Assembly (NCBI RefSeq): GCF_013694105.1
Contig: NZ_JACEFG010000004.1
Coordinates: forward strand, 185,304-249,303
DNA: 64,000 bases
Reading direction: 5' to 3'
Source: Halobacillus locisalis
GTDB lineage: Bacteria; Bacillota; Bacilli; Bacillales; Halobacillaceae
Positions 25,527 to 34,112 of this stretch are shown here, in pieces. The first letter of the stretch is position 1; every line of letters begins with the position of its first letter. The notes under the pieces are model-generated. The model saw only the letters and a list, made by a program, of their open reading frames with translations. It was not told the DNA's origin and made no database searches. The position numbers and the translations under genes were made by a program.

Positions 25527-25850
25527 GAGACAGACCCTCTTTTCTTTCGACTATTTGTTATTTCTATCGTTACATGTGCGATTGATAGATGCAAAGCTTT
25601 TGATCAGAAAACGCACCAGTGTAGGGCCGCATGTAGTAGAGTTGTTGGGACTAGACTCGACACCCGCTCGATCCATTCGGACAAGAGGCGCGGTATTTCG
25701 GACAAAGGTTGTGGTTTTCAGGACATTCATTCCTTAATCGGACATTTCCCCGAACTATTCGGACAGATGAAAAGCTTCCCTGACAAGCTTTTCATTAGCG
25801 GTCAGGCTGCAATTCTCTCATTAAAAAGGTCCGTTCTGTACATGTAGATG
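25527..25850. other. Intergenic region with a 20-bp-period motif array
   Basis: No gene with a ribosome site is visible. The region contains the TTCGGACA array (25676-25765) listed separately and ends at dispersed repeat R3. It also holds the promoter side of the minus-strand monooxygenase gene, but I could not fix a clear promoter. Confidence 0.5.
25676..25765. repeat. Five-unit TTCGGACA array, 20-21 bp period
   Basis: The octamer TTCGGACA or a one- to two-base variant starts at 25676, 25697, 25717, 25737 and 25758, giving steps of 21, 20, 20 and 21 bp. The bases between are not conserved. Confidence 0.65.
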
Positions 25851-25974
25851 TGTGTGGTGGGAAATGGCGAGACTCCCGCGGGAGAAGGACTCAGGCGAGA
25901 CCTCACAGGGAGTGCAACGACCGAGGAGGCTTGGCGGCTCCCCCGCAGAAAAGCGAGTCATTTCCCACCACACC
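25851..25974. repeat. Dispersed hairpin repeat, full type A copy (R3)
   Basis: The ends TGTGGTGGGAAATG and CATTTCCCACCACA are perfect inverted copies. The inside reads as the reverse complement of the R5 copy (GACTCCCGCGGGAGAAGGAC, CAACGACCGAGGAGG, GCGGCTCCCCCGCAG, AAGCGAGTC). This is the only one of the six copies between genes transcribed in the same direction. Confidence 0.8.
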
Positions 25975-26087
25975 CTTTTCGTACTTCCGTAGAGGACCTG
26001 GGCGACTAACCATCGAGTTCAGTTTATACACTGACTCTATTTGATTAGAAAAAACGTGAGGAACGATGTCCTCACGTTTTGATGAGT

Positions 26088-27314
26088 TTACCTTGATAAA
26101 AGTCCGAGCAGACCATAAGTCGGCTGATTGCCCATTTCCGAGTCAAACAGCTTTTGAACAGACAAATCCCGGATATTGATCGGGGTAATGAACGTGGCTT
26201 GTCGGCGGAATTCATCTTCCGGTTGATCGGCAAGCCATTCACCGTCTTCTAGTCCTTCGATAATTTGAACCAATCCGTTTTCTTCAATTCCGGTTTCAAT
26301 CGTTCTTCGCTCAAGCACGCCTTCTTCTGTCATCACCCATGCGTAGAGATTTTCCTCAGTTACAAGAACGCTATCTAAAACGGTAACAGCTTCCAGCGCA
26401 GAGTCTGTAATAATGTCTACATCTGCGTGGTAGCCGGGAAGGAGCGTCTCATCAGCATTCTCGAGTTCGATTTCGTAAGGGTAGCGGCTCGCGCGTTGCA
26501 CTTCGACTTCTTCTGGAAACTCATGAACGGAGGTCAATGTTCCAGGAGTTTGAACTTCTAAGTCCTCAATGAATACTTGGGCTGCCATGTCTTCTTCAAC
26601 AAGTCTTCGTTCCTCTTCGCTGAATTCACCTTTGACAATCAAATTGGTTGATTTCAACGTAAGGATAGGAGCTTCCAAACTCTCAGATATATGGGTGACT
26701 GTTCCGTCGTAAGCGCTCGTAACGGTGATTTCCTGACCATCATCCTCAAGTTGGTCGAGTTGATCTTCTACCATCTCAAGCATAGCTTCTACTTTAGCAA
26801 GCTCTGCTTCTTGCTCAGCAATGCGTTCTTCAACAAGATACTCCGTTTGTACATAAGATGGAGGATCGCTGGAATCATCTTCGTCATCATCACTTTCAGG
26901 TTCCGGAACATCATAATCCTCAAGTTCGTCTATGTAATCATCGATGGCGTCTTCTTCTTCTTCCAAACGATCGATTTCACTTTCGAGTTGAGCTTCCTGC
27001 TTTTCGTAATCGACGACCTCATACGTGTACAAGTCGTCTCCATCACTGACAGATTGACCTTCTTCGACTAGGAACTCTTGGAAAGATCCGATGTCATCGT
27101 TAAAATAGACGGAATTCGCTTCTTCTGAGGCAAAGACACCGTTCACATTCAAACGTTCGAATAAATTATAAGTCGTGGATTTAGACCATTTCTCTACATA
27201 GGACTTGCGTTCAACGCGGTCTTCTTCATCAAAGAAAATGAGGAAGGCGTTGGTCGCAATAAATGCAATCACTAACAACCCGATGACTCTGCCTTTATAA
27301 TTTTTTGTCTTCAT
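26088..27314 (-). CDS. HlyD/YknX-like membrane fusion protein
   Basis: The 408-residue protein has one N-terminal membrane anchor (RVIGLLVIAFIATNAFLIFF), a lipoyl/barrel-like start (GVFASEEANSVYFNDDIG, VEEGQSVSDGDDLYTYE), a coiled-coil hairpin split by a very acidic loop (PEPESDDDEDDSSDPP near 133-148), the returning lipoyl half TVTSAYDGTVTHISE and a beta-barrel domain. This is the YknX/MacA layout. It follows a Yip1-type gene as yknW-yknX do in B. subtilis, but no YknYZ ATPase or permease genes follow. It may pair with a transporter encoded elsewhere. Confidence 0.8.
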   Translation of the reverse strand: MKTKNYKGRVIGLLVIAFIATNAFLIFFDEEDRVERKSYVEKWSKSTTYNLFERLNVNGVFASEEANSVYFNDDIGSFQEFLVEEGQSVSDGDDLYTYEVVDYEKQEAQLESEIDRLEEEEDAIDDYIDELEDYDVPEPESDDDEDDSSDPPSYVQTEYLVEERIAEQEAELAKVEAMLEMVEDQLDQLEDDGQEITVTSAYDGTVTHISESLEAPILTLKSTNLIVKGEFSEEERRLVEEDMAAQVFIEDLEVQTPGTLTSVHEFPEEVEVQRASRYPYEIELENADETLLPGYHADVDIITDSALEAVTVLDSVLVTEENLYAWVMTEEGVLERRTIETGIEENGLVQIIEGLEDGEWLADQPEDEFRRQATFITPINIRDLSVQKLFDSEMGNQPTYGLLGLLSR

Positions 27315-27337
27315 GAATAATTACACCTTCTGCTTTC

Positions 27338-28009
27338 TTACCTGATTAAATAAAGTAGAAACAGGTCGTAGTAGGATAAGGCAGCGGTTCCTGCCCACAA
27401 CAATAGGTGCCAAAAGATCACACCGATCCAGATCCACACCTTTTTCGTTTTCGACATGCTTGTTAACCACTTGATTTGGTACCACATGATCACTAATTGA
27501 AAGAGCGAAATCGCCCCGAAGAAATAAATCAACCACGGAATGTCCGTGAAATAGGAGGTAATCACCCCTAATGTGAAAGGTGATACGTACCAATCAATTC
27601 CTGCATACACCATGAGCGGAATCCAAGTGATGCGTTCCAATAGCAAAATCAGGAGGACATTCATTTGTAAGATGATCAACTTCTTATAAGAGACATCGTT
27701 AAATAACCAGAAAAAGAAGGAAGAGACGAATAAAGTGAACAGGAAGAACACTAACGCATAACCGATTCTCCCAATGAGGAACCATGCTTTCCGAAATTCA
27801 TACTCAACGCGGTTGAAGTCGGACATATTGGCCGAAATCGCGTCTGTACCTAAGCCTAACCAAGCCATCCATATGTATGTAGCAAGCGTTAACCCAAGTA
27901 GGACGAAAAGGAGGTTCCATACATTTTTTATCTTTTCTGCGCGATTCAAACGGAAGAGATGATCGTCGCGCCGAATAAACAATTTAATTAAATTTACTGA
28001 ATACATCAT
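27338..28009 (-). CDS. YIP1-family membrane protein, YknW-like
   Basis: The 223-residue protein has an N-terminal soluble part with a first helix (NVWNLLFVLLGLTLATYIWMAWLGLG near 30-55) and four more hydrophobic segments, in the arrangement of Yip1-domain proteins such as B. subtilis YknW. YknW is reported to help assemble the YknXYZ exporter. ATG at 28009 is chosen because AAAGGATGA lies just upstream; the TTG at 28027 has no ribosome site. It is 23 bp before the YknX-like gene, so the pair is an operon. Confidence 0.72.
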   Translation of the reverse strand: MMYSVNLIKLFIRRDDHLFRLNRAEKIKNVWNLLFVLLGLTLATYIWMAWLGLGTDAISANMSDFNRVEYEFRKAWFLIGRIGYALVFFLFTLFVSSFFFWLFNDVSYKKLIILQMNVLLILLLERITWIPLMVYAGIDWYVSPFTLGVITSYFTDIPWLIYFFGAISLFQLVIMWYQIKWLTSMSKTKKVWIWIGVIFWHLLLWAGTAALSYYDLFLLYLIR

Positions 28010-28027
28010 GCTTTCATCCTTTGTCAA

Positions 28028-28341
28028 TTTACATATGAACGTATGCTTTTTCGATTTTTGTCTATACCCTCCCTATTTTAACTGAATTTGTCACCTCGTG
28101 CTATATGAGATTCGATTCATCGGAAGAAATAAGAAGGGAAATATGTATGATTAATACAGCAAGCTACCCATCCTCCCTGCATATTCCCTGGACGACTTGA
28201 AAAATCACTTATTTTTTGAAAAAAGTTGTATTTATATGACGAATGGAGACTGCGTTATGTTTCGTTTTTTCTTAGAAGATGCTGGAATTTTTAACGTGAC
28301 CTTCAACAATGACCATGACTTATAATGACGAGTATGAAAAT
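28028..28341. other. Intergenic region, no gene found
   Basis: This AT-rich spacer lies between the YknW-like start and the MATE terminator. No reading frame with a ribosome site is visible on either strand. The minus strand near 28050-28080 should hold the promoter of the YknW-YknX unit; GGGTATAG is present there but lacks a partner box at the right distance. Confidence 0.5.
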
Positions 28342-28368
28342 AGCACGACGCCATAAGGACGTCGTGCT
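28342..28368 (-). terminator. Terminator of the MATE gene
   Basis: AGCACGACG / CGTCGTGCT around a 9-base loop, followed on the minus strand by ATTTTCATACT. Confidence 0.75.
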
Positions 28369-28373
28369 GCAAG

Positions 28374-29753
28374 TTAAGAGGTTGTAGCGGGTTCGTATTT
28401 CTTAGTATCTGATTTTGATTTGAAGAATAGATCTTTATCCTTCCATAAGAACACCATGGATAGCACAAACGCAAGTAAATCGGAAATCGGAAAGGCGAGC
28501 CATACCCCTATGACACCGAAGAAATAAGGCAGAATAAGCACTAATGGGATAAGGAAAAGAACTTGCCTTGCCATAGATAAAATGAGAGCGGGTCTCGCCA
28601 TACCCAAGGCTTGGTACAAGCCGCCACTGACGACTTGCGCTCCAATCAACATCGCGAGAGCGAACATGATGCGGATGGCTTGTGCGCCTGTCTCGATGGT
28701 GGCGGTATCGCCAGAGAATATCATCATCAACCCTTCTGGGAAAGTCATCATCAAGAGGAATATTCCAAATGAAATGAAGGTGACGACTTTCAACCCTAAA
28801 CTTACGGTTTCTTTTAAGCGAAGGTAGTTTTTAGCGCCATAATTGTACCCGATAATCGGTTGCATTCCCTGAAGAACACCAATCATCGGCATAATCGTAA
28901 ACATGGCGAGCTTTTGAACAATCCCGAATACACCGACTTCGAATTCGCCTCCGAATTTGATTAACATCAAGTTGATCGCGATCATCATAGCGCTTCCTGA
29001 GACTTGACGGATGAACGCTGGCATACCGATCGTCAGCACCTCTTTGATGACTAACCATTGTGGTCTTAGTGCAGCAAGTTGCAAATTCAATGACGATTTA
29101 CCATTTAAGAAATAGAAGAGTACGACCACCGATACCGTTGCCTGCGAAATAACGGTCGCTACCGATGCCCCTTGCACACCCATGTCGAGCCCGAAGATGA
29201 AAATCGGATCGAGTATGATGTTCAGGACAGCGGGGATGATCATCGTAATCATGGCAAAGCGCGAATTTCCTTCTGAACGGATGATGCTATTCGTTGTAAA
29301 GGCGAAGGAAAAGAAGATGGATCCGAGCATGATCGGAAACAAATAATCTTTCGCATAAGGCATGATGTTGTCGGTCGCGCCGAACGTTCTCAACAAAGGT
29401 TCCAGAAACGTGAAAGCCCCAATCACCCCGAACAAACTGACGATCAGTATGGAGAAGATGATATTTCCGAATACTTGATCTGCTTCGTCGGCTTTGTTTT
29501 CGCCCAGTCGACGGGAAATGACTGAAGCACCACCGATTCCGACAGCAGCAGAGATGGCCATCATGATCATCATTACCGGGAATCCGATACTTACTCCAGA
29601 AACACCTAGAATACCGACACCTCTTGCAATAAAGAGGGTGTCGATGACGTTATATAACGCCATAACGAACATCCCGATCATGGCAGGAATCGATAAGTTA
29701 GCTAGAAGTCTGGGGATAGGTTGTGTACCTAACCGTTGGCTTTGCTGTTTCAT
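28374..29753 (-). CDS. MATE family multidrug efflux transporter
   Basis: The 459-residue protein has 12 membrane helices in two similar halves. The N-terminal half has NLSIPAMIGMFVMALYNVIDTLFIARGVG and GGASVISRRLGENK; the centre has NSIIRSEGNSRFAMITMIIPAVLNIILDPIFIFGLDMGVQGA, all typical of MATE exporters. It should export drugs or metabolites using a sodium or proton gradient. Its ATG overlaps the stop of a MarR gene, so the regulator and pump form an operon. Confidence 0.9.
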   Translation of the reverse strand: MKQQSQRLGTQPIPRLLANLSIPAMIGMFVMALYNVIDTLFIARGVGILGVSGVSIGFPVMMIMMAISAAVGIGGASVISRRLGENKADEADQVFGNIIFSILIVSLFGVIGAFTFLEPLLRTFGATDNIMPYAKDYLFPIMLGSIFFSFAFTTNSIIRSEGNSRFAMITMIIPAVLNIILDPIFIFGLDMGVQGASVATVISQATVSVVVLFYFLNGKSSLNLQLAALRPQWLVIKEVLTIGMPAFIRQVSGSAMMIAINLMLIKFGGEFEVGVFGIVQKLAMFTIMPMIGVLQGMQPIIGYNYGAKNYLRLKETVSLGLKVVTFISFGIFLLMMTFPEGLMMIFSGDTATIETGAQAIRIMFALAMLIGAQVVSGGLYQALGMARPALILSMARQVLFLIPLVLILPYFFGVIGVWLAFPISDLLAFVLSMVFLWKDKDLFFKSKSDTKKYEPATTS

Positions 29754-30205
29754 TCGCGGTCCCTCCTTAACTCTTCAGGGCGAATATTGTCCTGCATTTT
29801 TTTCAACAATGAAACGGCTGTCGATTTTTCATCGTCAGACATTCCTGTAGTGAGTTGATTCTCGATGTCACGTACGATTTGAATGATCGACGCATGCAAG
29901 TTCTGTCCCGATGGGGTTAACGCAATCATTTTCGTCCGTTTATCTCGGACGCTCGACTCTTTTGTAATTCTCCCATGTTTCAAAAGAGAGTCGATGATTC
30001 CGTTCATCGAAGACGGGCGGATATAAAGACGTTGTTGCAACTCTGTTTGTGATTGGCTGCCGCAAGTAGCTAGAAAATAGATGACACGCGACTGGGAATG
30101 GGTCAATCCATGTTCGCCTAATTTTTCATTATATATATTTTGAAGAAAGTGGGATAACACATGAATGTTGTACCCTAATGCATTATGAAACTCTTTCTCT
30201 TTCAT
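29750..30205 (-). CDS. MarR family transcriptional regulator
   Basis: The 151-residue protein has a winged helix: GLTHSQSRVIYFLATCGSQSQTELQQRLYIRPSSMNGIIDSLLKHGRI near residues 34-81, then the wing VRDKRTKMIALTPSG near 87-101. It probably controls itself and the overlapping MATE gene, releasing DNA when a ligand binds. TAGGGGGC precedes the ATG. An 11-4-11 imperfect inverted repeat covers the ribosome site and start codon and is the best operator candidate. Confidence 0.88.
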   Translation of the reverse strand: MKEKEFHNALGYNIHVLSHFLQNIYNEKLGEHGLTHSQSRVIYFLATCGSQSQTELQQRLYIRPSSMNGIIDSLLKHGRITKESSVRDKRTKMIALTPSGQNLHASIIQIVRDIENQLTTGMSDDEKSTAVSLLKKMQDNIRPEELRRDRE

Positions 30206-30228
30206 TTACTTAGCCCCCTAAACAAATG
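30203..30228 (-). promoter_or_regulatory. Operator candidate of the MarR-MATE operon
   Basis: CATTTACTTAG and CTAAACAAATG are inverted with 9 of 11 matches around CCCC. The first arm contains the MarR start codon and the spacer contains its ribosome site. The second arm is followed by ATGTAAGTATAGTGG. Confidence 0.45.
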
Positions 30229-30391
30229 TAAGTATAGTGGATATATAGGAAGAAGTAAATGAATTTGATTGCCGCTTACGTTTATGAGACATGGGAGGAG
30301 GGGAATCTTAAAGAGAAACGGTCTGGTCCCTGTGTGTAGTTCTTCTTTCCCTTTTGTAGTAAAATAAAGGAAAAACAAAAGACGTGGGGCG

Positions 30392-31474
30392 ATGAAGGTG
30401 CAAATAGGGAATCCGTGTAAGAAAAGGTTCTACATAGGATCAGCATTTATTGTGGCGACCCTTGTTACGAATATCCTTCTTTATCAAACTGAGTGGCTAG
30501 GCGAAATACCTTTACCGGTAGTTATCGGGACGTTGGTGGATATCTTTGTTGTCATTCCGCTCATCTTCTTTATGTTTGTGTTGAGAAGAAAACCTACTTT
30601 GTCTCTTCTCGCCCCTTTTTTCCTGCTTGGGCTCCTGTTCATCCATCTTATCCTACCGACCTATGCAAAAGAATACGTGTCTTTTTTAACTACCACAATA
30701 CTGATTGGTGAAGCCATTATTGTCCTTATAGAGGTCGTAGCGTTTGTCATGTTCCTAAGGAGTTTTCCGCTTTGGAAAAAAGCATTTCGTCAAGCTAAGG
30801 ATACGCATCATCACGTACTTGCCCGTATGCATCAAGCAAATCGTGAAACGCTGCTTAGGCAGGCTTGGGCTTTTCCTTTTCAAAAGGTGATATCGGTCAT
30901 TGCGACGGATGCAGCGGCGATCCGCTATGTTTGTTTTCCTCATTTGGATCGGGCGCAGACAGGGGAAAATGCTTTTTCGTATCATAAGAAAACGGAGTAT
31001 GTCGGCGTGTTCTTGATGCTTGTACACGCCATGGTCATTGAAATCATCGCGGTGCACGCCGCACTTGCTCAGTACAGTCATACTGTTGCTTGGGTCGCGA
31101 CCATTCTAGACGTGTATGCTTTGTTGTTTCTGATTGGTGACTACCAGGCCATTCGCAAATCACCGATTATTGTCGATCGTAAATCGCTACATATTCAAAA
31201 AGGACTGCGATTCCATCTCACCCTTCCTCTAGAATCTATTTTATCCGTTGAAAAGGGAGTGGAAGGTGTAAGAGATAAACAGTCTCTATCATTGGGGTTA
31301 GCAGGGTTTGAACCATCAACCCCTGACTATAAATTGACCTTGAAGACCGCGCAAACAGCCTATCTGATCTTTGGGTTGAAGCGATCTGTCAAAACGATTT
31401 ATATCAAGGTTGATGATCCAGAATCGTTTTTGGACACACTGCAGGCTCAAGGAGTAGAATCTCGAATCGTTTAA
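30392..31474 (+). CDS. Polytopic membrane protein with C-terminal PH-like tail, unknown
   Basis: I do not recognise this 360-residue protein. It has about seven hydrophobic segments: four in residues 12-130, then two or three between 205 and 255. A soluble basic loop of about 70 residues (FRQAKDTHHHVLARM...) lies in the middle. The C-terminal 100 residues look like a small beta domain (PIIVDRKSLHIQKGLRFHLTLPLESILSVEKG). It lies 11 bp before a lipid kinase gene, so a membrane lipid role is possible (inference). GTGGGGCG precedes the ATG. Confidence 0.7.
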   Translation: MKVQIGNPCKKRFYIGSAFIVATLVTNILLYQTEWLGEIPLPVVIGTLVDIFVVIPLIFFMFVLRRKPTLSLLAPFFLLGLLFIHLILPTYAKEYVSFLTTTILIGEAIIVLIEVVAFVMFLRSFPLWKKAFRQAKDTHHHVLARMHQANRETLLRQAWAFPFQKVISVIATDAAAIRYVCFPHLDRAQTGENAFSYHKKTEYVGVFLMLVHAMVIEIIAVHAALAQYSHTVAWVATILDVYALLFLIGDYQAIRKSPIIVDRKSLHIQKGLRFHLTLPLESILSVEKGVEGVRDKQSLSLGLAGFEPSTPDYKLTLKTAQTAYLIFGLKRSVKTIYIKVDDPESFLDTLQAQGVESRIV

Positions 31475-31485
31475 AGGAGGGATGA

Positions 31486-32412
31486 ATGATGCCGCGCTAT
31501 GATAAAGGGTTGTTTCTTTTCAATGGCAATGCTGGAAAAGAAGAAATAGAACCCCAACTAAACCAAACACTTCCGGTTATCTCTCAATCAGTGAAAGAGT
31601 TGAATGTCATTCAAACCGAATCGATTGATGAGTTGAATCGTGTTTGTAAAGAGTACGGACCGAAAGTCGATCTTCTCGTGATTTTGGGGGGAGATGGCAC
31701 GGTTCATGAATGTATCAATAGTCTGGCGGAGCTTGACCAGCGTCCAGTGATTGGAATACTGCCTGGAGGTACTTGTAATGACTTCAGCCGTATGCTTGAA
31801 ATACCACAGAACTTAAATCAGGCGGCTCATGCTTTAGTTCAAGGGGAAGAGCAAATGGTGGATGCTGGACAAACGGAGCGAGAGTATTTCCTGAATTTTT
31901 GGGGCATCGGATTAGTGACGCAAACGTCTTTCAATATTGATGAAAACCAGAAGGAACGATTCGGGGTCCTCAGTTATTTTATCAGTGCCTTGAAAACGAT
32001 GAACCAAGCGAGTCCGTTTGAATTTACGATCAAAGTAGATGATGAAACGATTGAAGGAGAGGCAGTGATGATTTTGGTGATGAACGGGCGCTTTATCGGA
32101 ACACGTCCATTACCTGTTGCTGCTATTGATGCGAATGACGGAAAATTTGATGTATTGGTGGTCAAAAACTCGAACTTGACGTTATTCAAAGAGTTGTTGA
32201 CGATGAGCCAGCCAGGCGCTGATGATCGTCGCTTCCAGGAATTGCATCACCACCAAGGGAGCAAGATTTCCATTGAAGTCGACTCACTCCAAGAAGTCGA
32301 TATGGATGGGGAAATCAAAGGAAGTACCCCAGCACATATCGAAGTCTTACCGAACCATTTCACTTTTTTAAATGGAAAGACGAAGCGATTTGATCCATCC
32401 CACCAAGGGTGA
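31486..32412 (+). CDS. YegS/DagK-like lipid kinase, second paralogue
   Basis: The 308-residue protein has the catalytic GGDGTVHECINSLA near residues 67-80, the nucleotide loop FNGNAGKEE and the second motif LPGGTCNDFSRMLEIP. Compared with the paralogue at 775 it has PGGTCNDF in place of PLGTVNDF. The substrate is probably diacylglycerol or a related lipid. GGAGGGATGA stands just before the paired ATG codons; 31486 and 31489 are equally possible. It follows the orphan membrane protein gene and precedes a VOC gene, likely all one unit. Confidence 0.85.
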   Translation: MMPRYDKGLFLFNGNAGKEEIEPQLNQTLPVISQSVKELNVIQTESIDELNRVCKEYGPKVDLLVILGGDGTVHECINSLAELDQRPVIGILPGGTCNDFSRMLEIPQNLNQAAHALVQGEEQMVDAGQTEREYFLNFWGIGLVTQTSFNIDENQKERFGVLSYFISALKTMNQASPFEFTIKVDDETIEGEAVMILVMNGRFIGTRPLPVAAIDANDGKFDVLVVKNSNLTLFKELLTMSQPGADDRRFQELHHHQGSKISIEVDSLQEVDMDGEIKGSTPAHIEVLPNHFTFLNGKTKRFDPSHQG

Positions 32413-32429
32413 ATGAAGGAGTGGATAGA

Positions 32430-32810
32430 GTGACATTGTTAAAAAAAGGAGTACATGGCGTTTTTGTTCATACGAAAGATTTGAAGCGTTCTGCGGAATG
32501 GTATAGCTGGCTGCTTGGTTTGCCTTTTGAACATTCAAAAGTGGAGTCTCCGGTCTATAACCTTCCCGTGTCCGAAGGTGTGTATTTGACGATAGATGAT
32601 CATTCATTCGACCCTGATCATACGTTCCGTCCTGTTGAAACGCCGGTATTCAACTTTTTATCAGATGACCTGAAGGGAAGTTATGAGCGAATGCAGTCTG
32701 AAGGTGTGAAGGTGATAAGAGAAATCGAACAGCACGGGGACTTCGGTTGGTTTAACGTTGAAGATCCTGACGGGAACACCGTTATGATTTGTGGAACCAT
32801 TGTGTCATAA
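32430..32810 (+). CDS. VOC family protein (glyoxalase/bleomycin-resistance fold)
   Basis: The 126-residue protein has two beta-alpha-beta-beta-beta modules: GVHGVFVHTKDLKRSAEWYSWLLGLPF near residues 7-33, a central TPVFNFLSDDLKGSYERMQSEGV, and the end FGWFNVEDPDGNTVMICG. Members bind a metal and act on varied substrates, so function cannot be assigned. The GTG at 32430 has AAGGAG 8 bases upstream; the longer frame from 32409 overlaps the preceding stop without a ribosome site. Confidence 0.82.
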   Translation: MTLLKKGVHGVFVHTKDLKRSAEWYSWLLGLPFEHSKVESPVYNLPVSEGVYLTIDDHSFDPDHTFRPVETPVFNFLSDDLKGSYERMQSEGVKVIREIEQHGDFGWFNVEDPDGNTVMICGTIVS

Positions 32811-32812
32811 CA

Positions 32813-32840
32813 AAAGCGCCGTAGAACGGCGCTTTATTTT
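32813..32840. terminator. Terminator between convergent genes
   Basis: AAAGCGCCG / CGGCGCTTT with a 5-base loop, then TATTTTTT on the plus strand and A-rich sequence on the other side, usable in both directions. Confidence 0.82.
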
Positions 32841-33445
32841 TTGCAGACAGCTATGCCTAGAGGATAATATACATTTTCACGTGGCGGCTCGATGAGCACG
32901 CCGTGTTGATAGAAAAATTGAGTGCTGGAATAGTCAGGGAATAGCCCTTTGAACTCCTCTGGGGTGATTTGATGAACGTGAAATGGTGAACCGCACTCGA
33001 TTCCTCGTCCTTTACCGAATGGGGTGGAGACAATAAGGGAGCCGCCTGGCTTCAATAGGTCATAGTAATTGGCAAGCAGCTTTTCTTCGTCTTCGATATG
33101 CTCATAGGTTTCGAAGCTTAACACAACGTCGAATGTACCTATTTTATCTTTTAACGTACGGTTCGTGGCATCTTCCACTATAAAGGAAGAGTTCGGGTGA
33201 TAATACGCTCCTTTAGCATAATCGATGATTTCTTTGTCGAGGTCGGCGCCGATGACTTCGTCTACCTGATCTTTCCTATGTTTCGCAACCATGTGGGTAC
33301 CGTAACCTGCTCCGCAAGATAAGTCTAATACTCTACCTTCCACATAGGAGAGGGCGAATTGATAACGGGCGACATGTTCTAGCAATAATTGGTTCATGGG
33401 ATCCATGAATTCTGGAATCACTCGTTCTCCTGTATCTTCAACCAC
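32834..33445 (-). CDS. Class I SAM-dependent methyltransferase
   Basis: The 203-residue protein has motif I VLDLSCGAGYGTHM near residues 38-51, motif II acidic residue in VIGADLDKEII and FDVVLSFETYEHIEDEEKLLANYYDLLKPGGSLIVSTPF near 103-142. The layout resembles methyltransferase-11 type enzymes acting on small molecules or sugars. The start is GTG at 33445 with a weak ribosome site (GCGGTG). The target is unknown. It is divergent from the MarR gene at 33590. Confidence 0.83.
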   Translation of the reverse strand: MVEDTGERVIPEFMDPMNQLLLEHVARYQFALSYVEGRVLDLSCGAGYGTHMVAKHRKDQVDEVIGADLDKEIIDYAKGAYYHPNSSFIVEDATNRTLKDKIGTFDVVLSFETYEHIEDEEKLLANYYDLLKPGGSLIVSTPFGKGRGIECGSPFHVHQITPEEFKGLFPDYSSTQFFYQHGVLIEPPRENVYYPLGIAVCKK

Positions 33446-33523
33446 ATGTGTTCACCGCTTTCAAAAATAATGGTTTCATTATCCCACACATGGTAGTAGA
33501 ATCCAAAAATTGTGCGAGAACAT

Positions 33524-33553
33524 TTGACCAGCTCTGTTCATTGAACTTATACT
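33524..33553 (+). promoter_or_regulatory. SigA-type promoter of the MarR gene at 33590
   Basis: TTGACC (33524-33529), 18-bp spacer, TATACT (33548-33553), 36 bp before the start codon. Confidence 0.65.
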
Positions 33554-33589
33554 AACGATAACGTGAGAATTAATGAAAGGGCGAAATTT

Positions 33590-34051
33590 ATGAGTGAACA
33601 CGAACAATACAACGAGAAAAAACAAGACCCCTCTTTGAAGCTCTTTGTTGTGCTGACCAAAGCACAACGGGCTATTGCGGATCTAGTCAAAGACGACATT
33701 AAACGATATGAATTGAACCCAACGGAATTCGGTGTGCTTGAATTACTCTATCATCAAGGGTCACAACCGCTCCAAAAGATCGGTGAGAAAATTCTACTAG
33801 CAAGCGGAAGCATCACGTATGTGGTCGATAAGTTGGAGAAGAAAGAGTACTTGGAACGTGTCCCTTGTCCGAAAGACCGTCGGATCACGTATGCAAGCAT
33901 TACGGAAAAAGGCAAGGATCTTCTTCATGGTATCTTCCCTGACCATTGGGAACAGATCAAACAAATTACGAATGGCCTGTCAGAAGAAGAAAAGGAACAA
34001 GCCATTGAGTTATTGAAAAAACTAGGGAAGTATGCCGACCAGCAGGACTAG
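33590..34051 (+). CDS. MarR family regulator, MhqR-like
   Basis: The 153-residue protein has SLKLFVVLTKAQRAIADLVKDDIKRYELNPTEFGVLELLYHQGSQPLQKIGEKILLASGSITYVVDKLEKKEYL and wing RVPCPKDRRITYASITEKG, which closely resemble B. subtilis MhqR, a repressor of quinone detoxification genes. It may sense electrophiles; a cysteine is present at CPKDRR. No dioxygenase or quinone reductase genes are adjacent, so targets are elsewhere. ATG at 33590 follows AAAGGGC. The next unit starts within 60 bp. Confidence 0.85.
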   Translation: MSEHEQYNEKKQDPSLKLFVVLTKAQRAIADLVKDDIKRYELNPTEFGVLELLYHQGSQPLQKIGEKILLASGSITYVVDKLEKKEYLERVPCPKDRRITYASITEKGKDLLHGIFPDHWEQIKQITNGLSEEEKEQAIELLKKLGKYADQQD

Positions 34052-34112
34052 ATTATTTTCAGAAAATGCTGTATACTAATGACAAATCTTAAGGACTAAA
34101 GGAGGTATGGTG

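Noticed and set aside
26691..27071. 126-codon plus-strand frame opposite the YknX-like gene
   Set aside because: It is a shadow of the acidic, purine-rich coding strand; no ribosome site or protein similarity.
28050..28080. GGGTATAG on the minus strand before the YknW-like gene as a SigB -10
   Set aside because: No GTTT-like box at 12-15 bp; the nearest GTTAAA is only 7 bp away.
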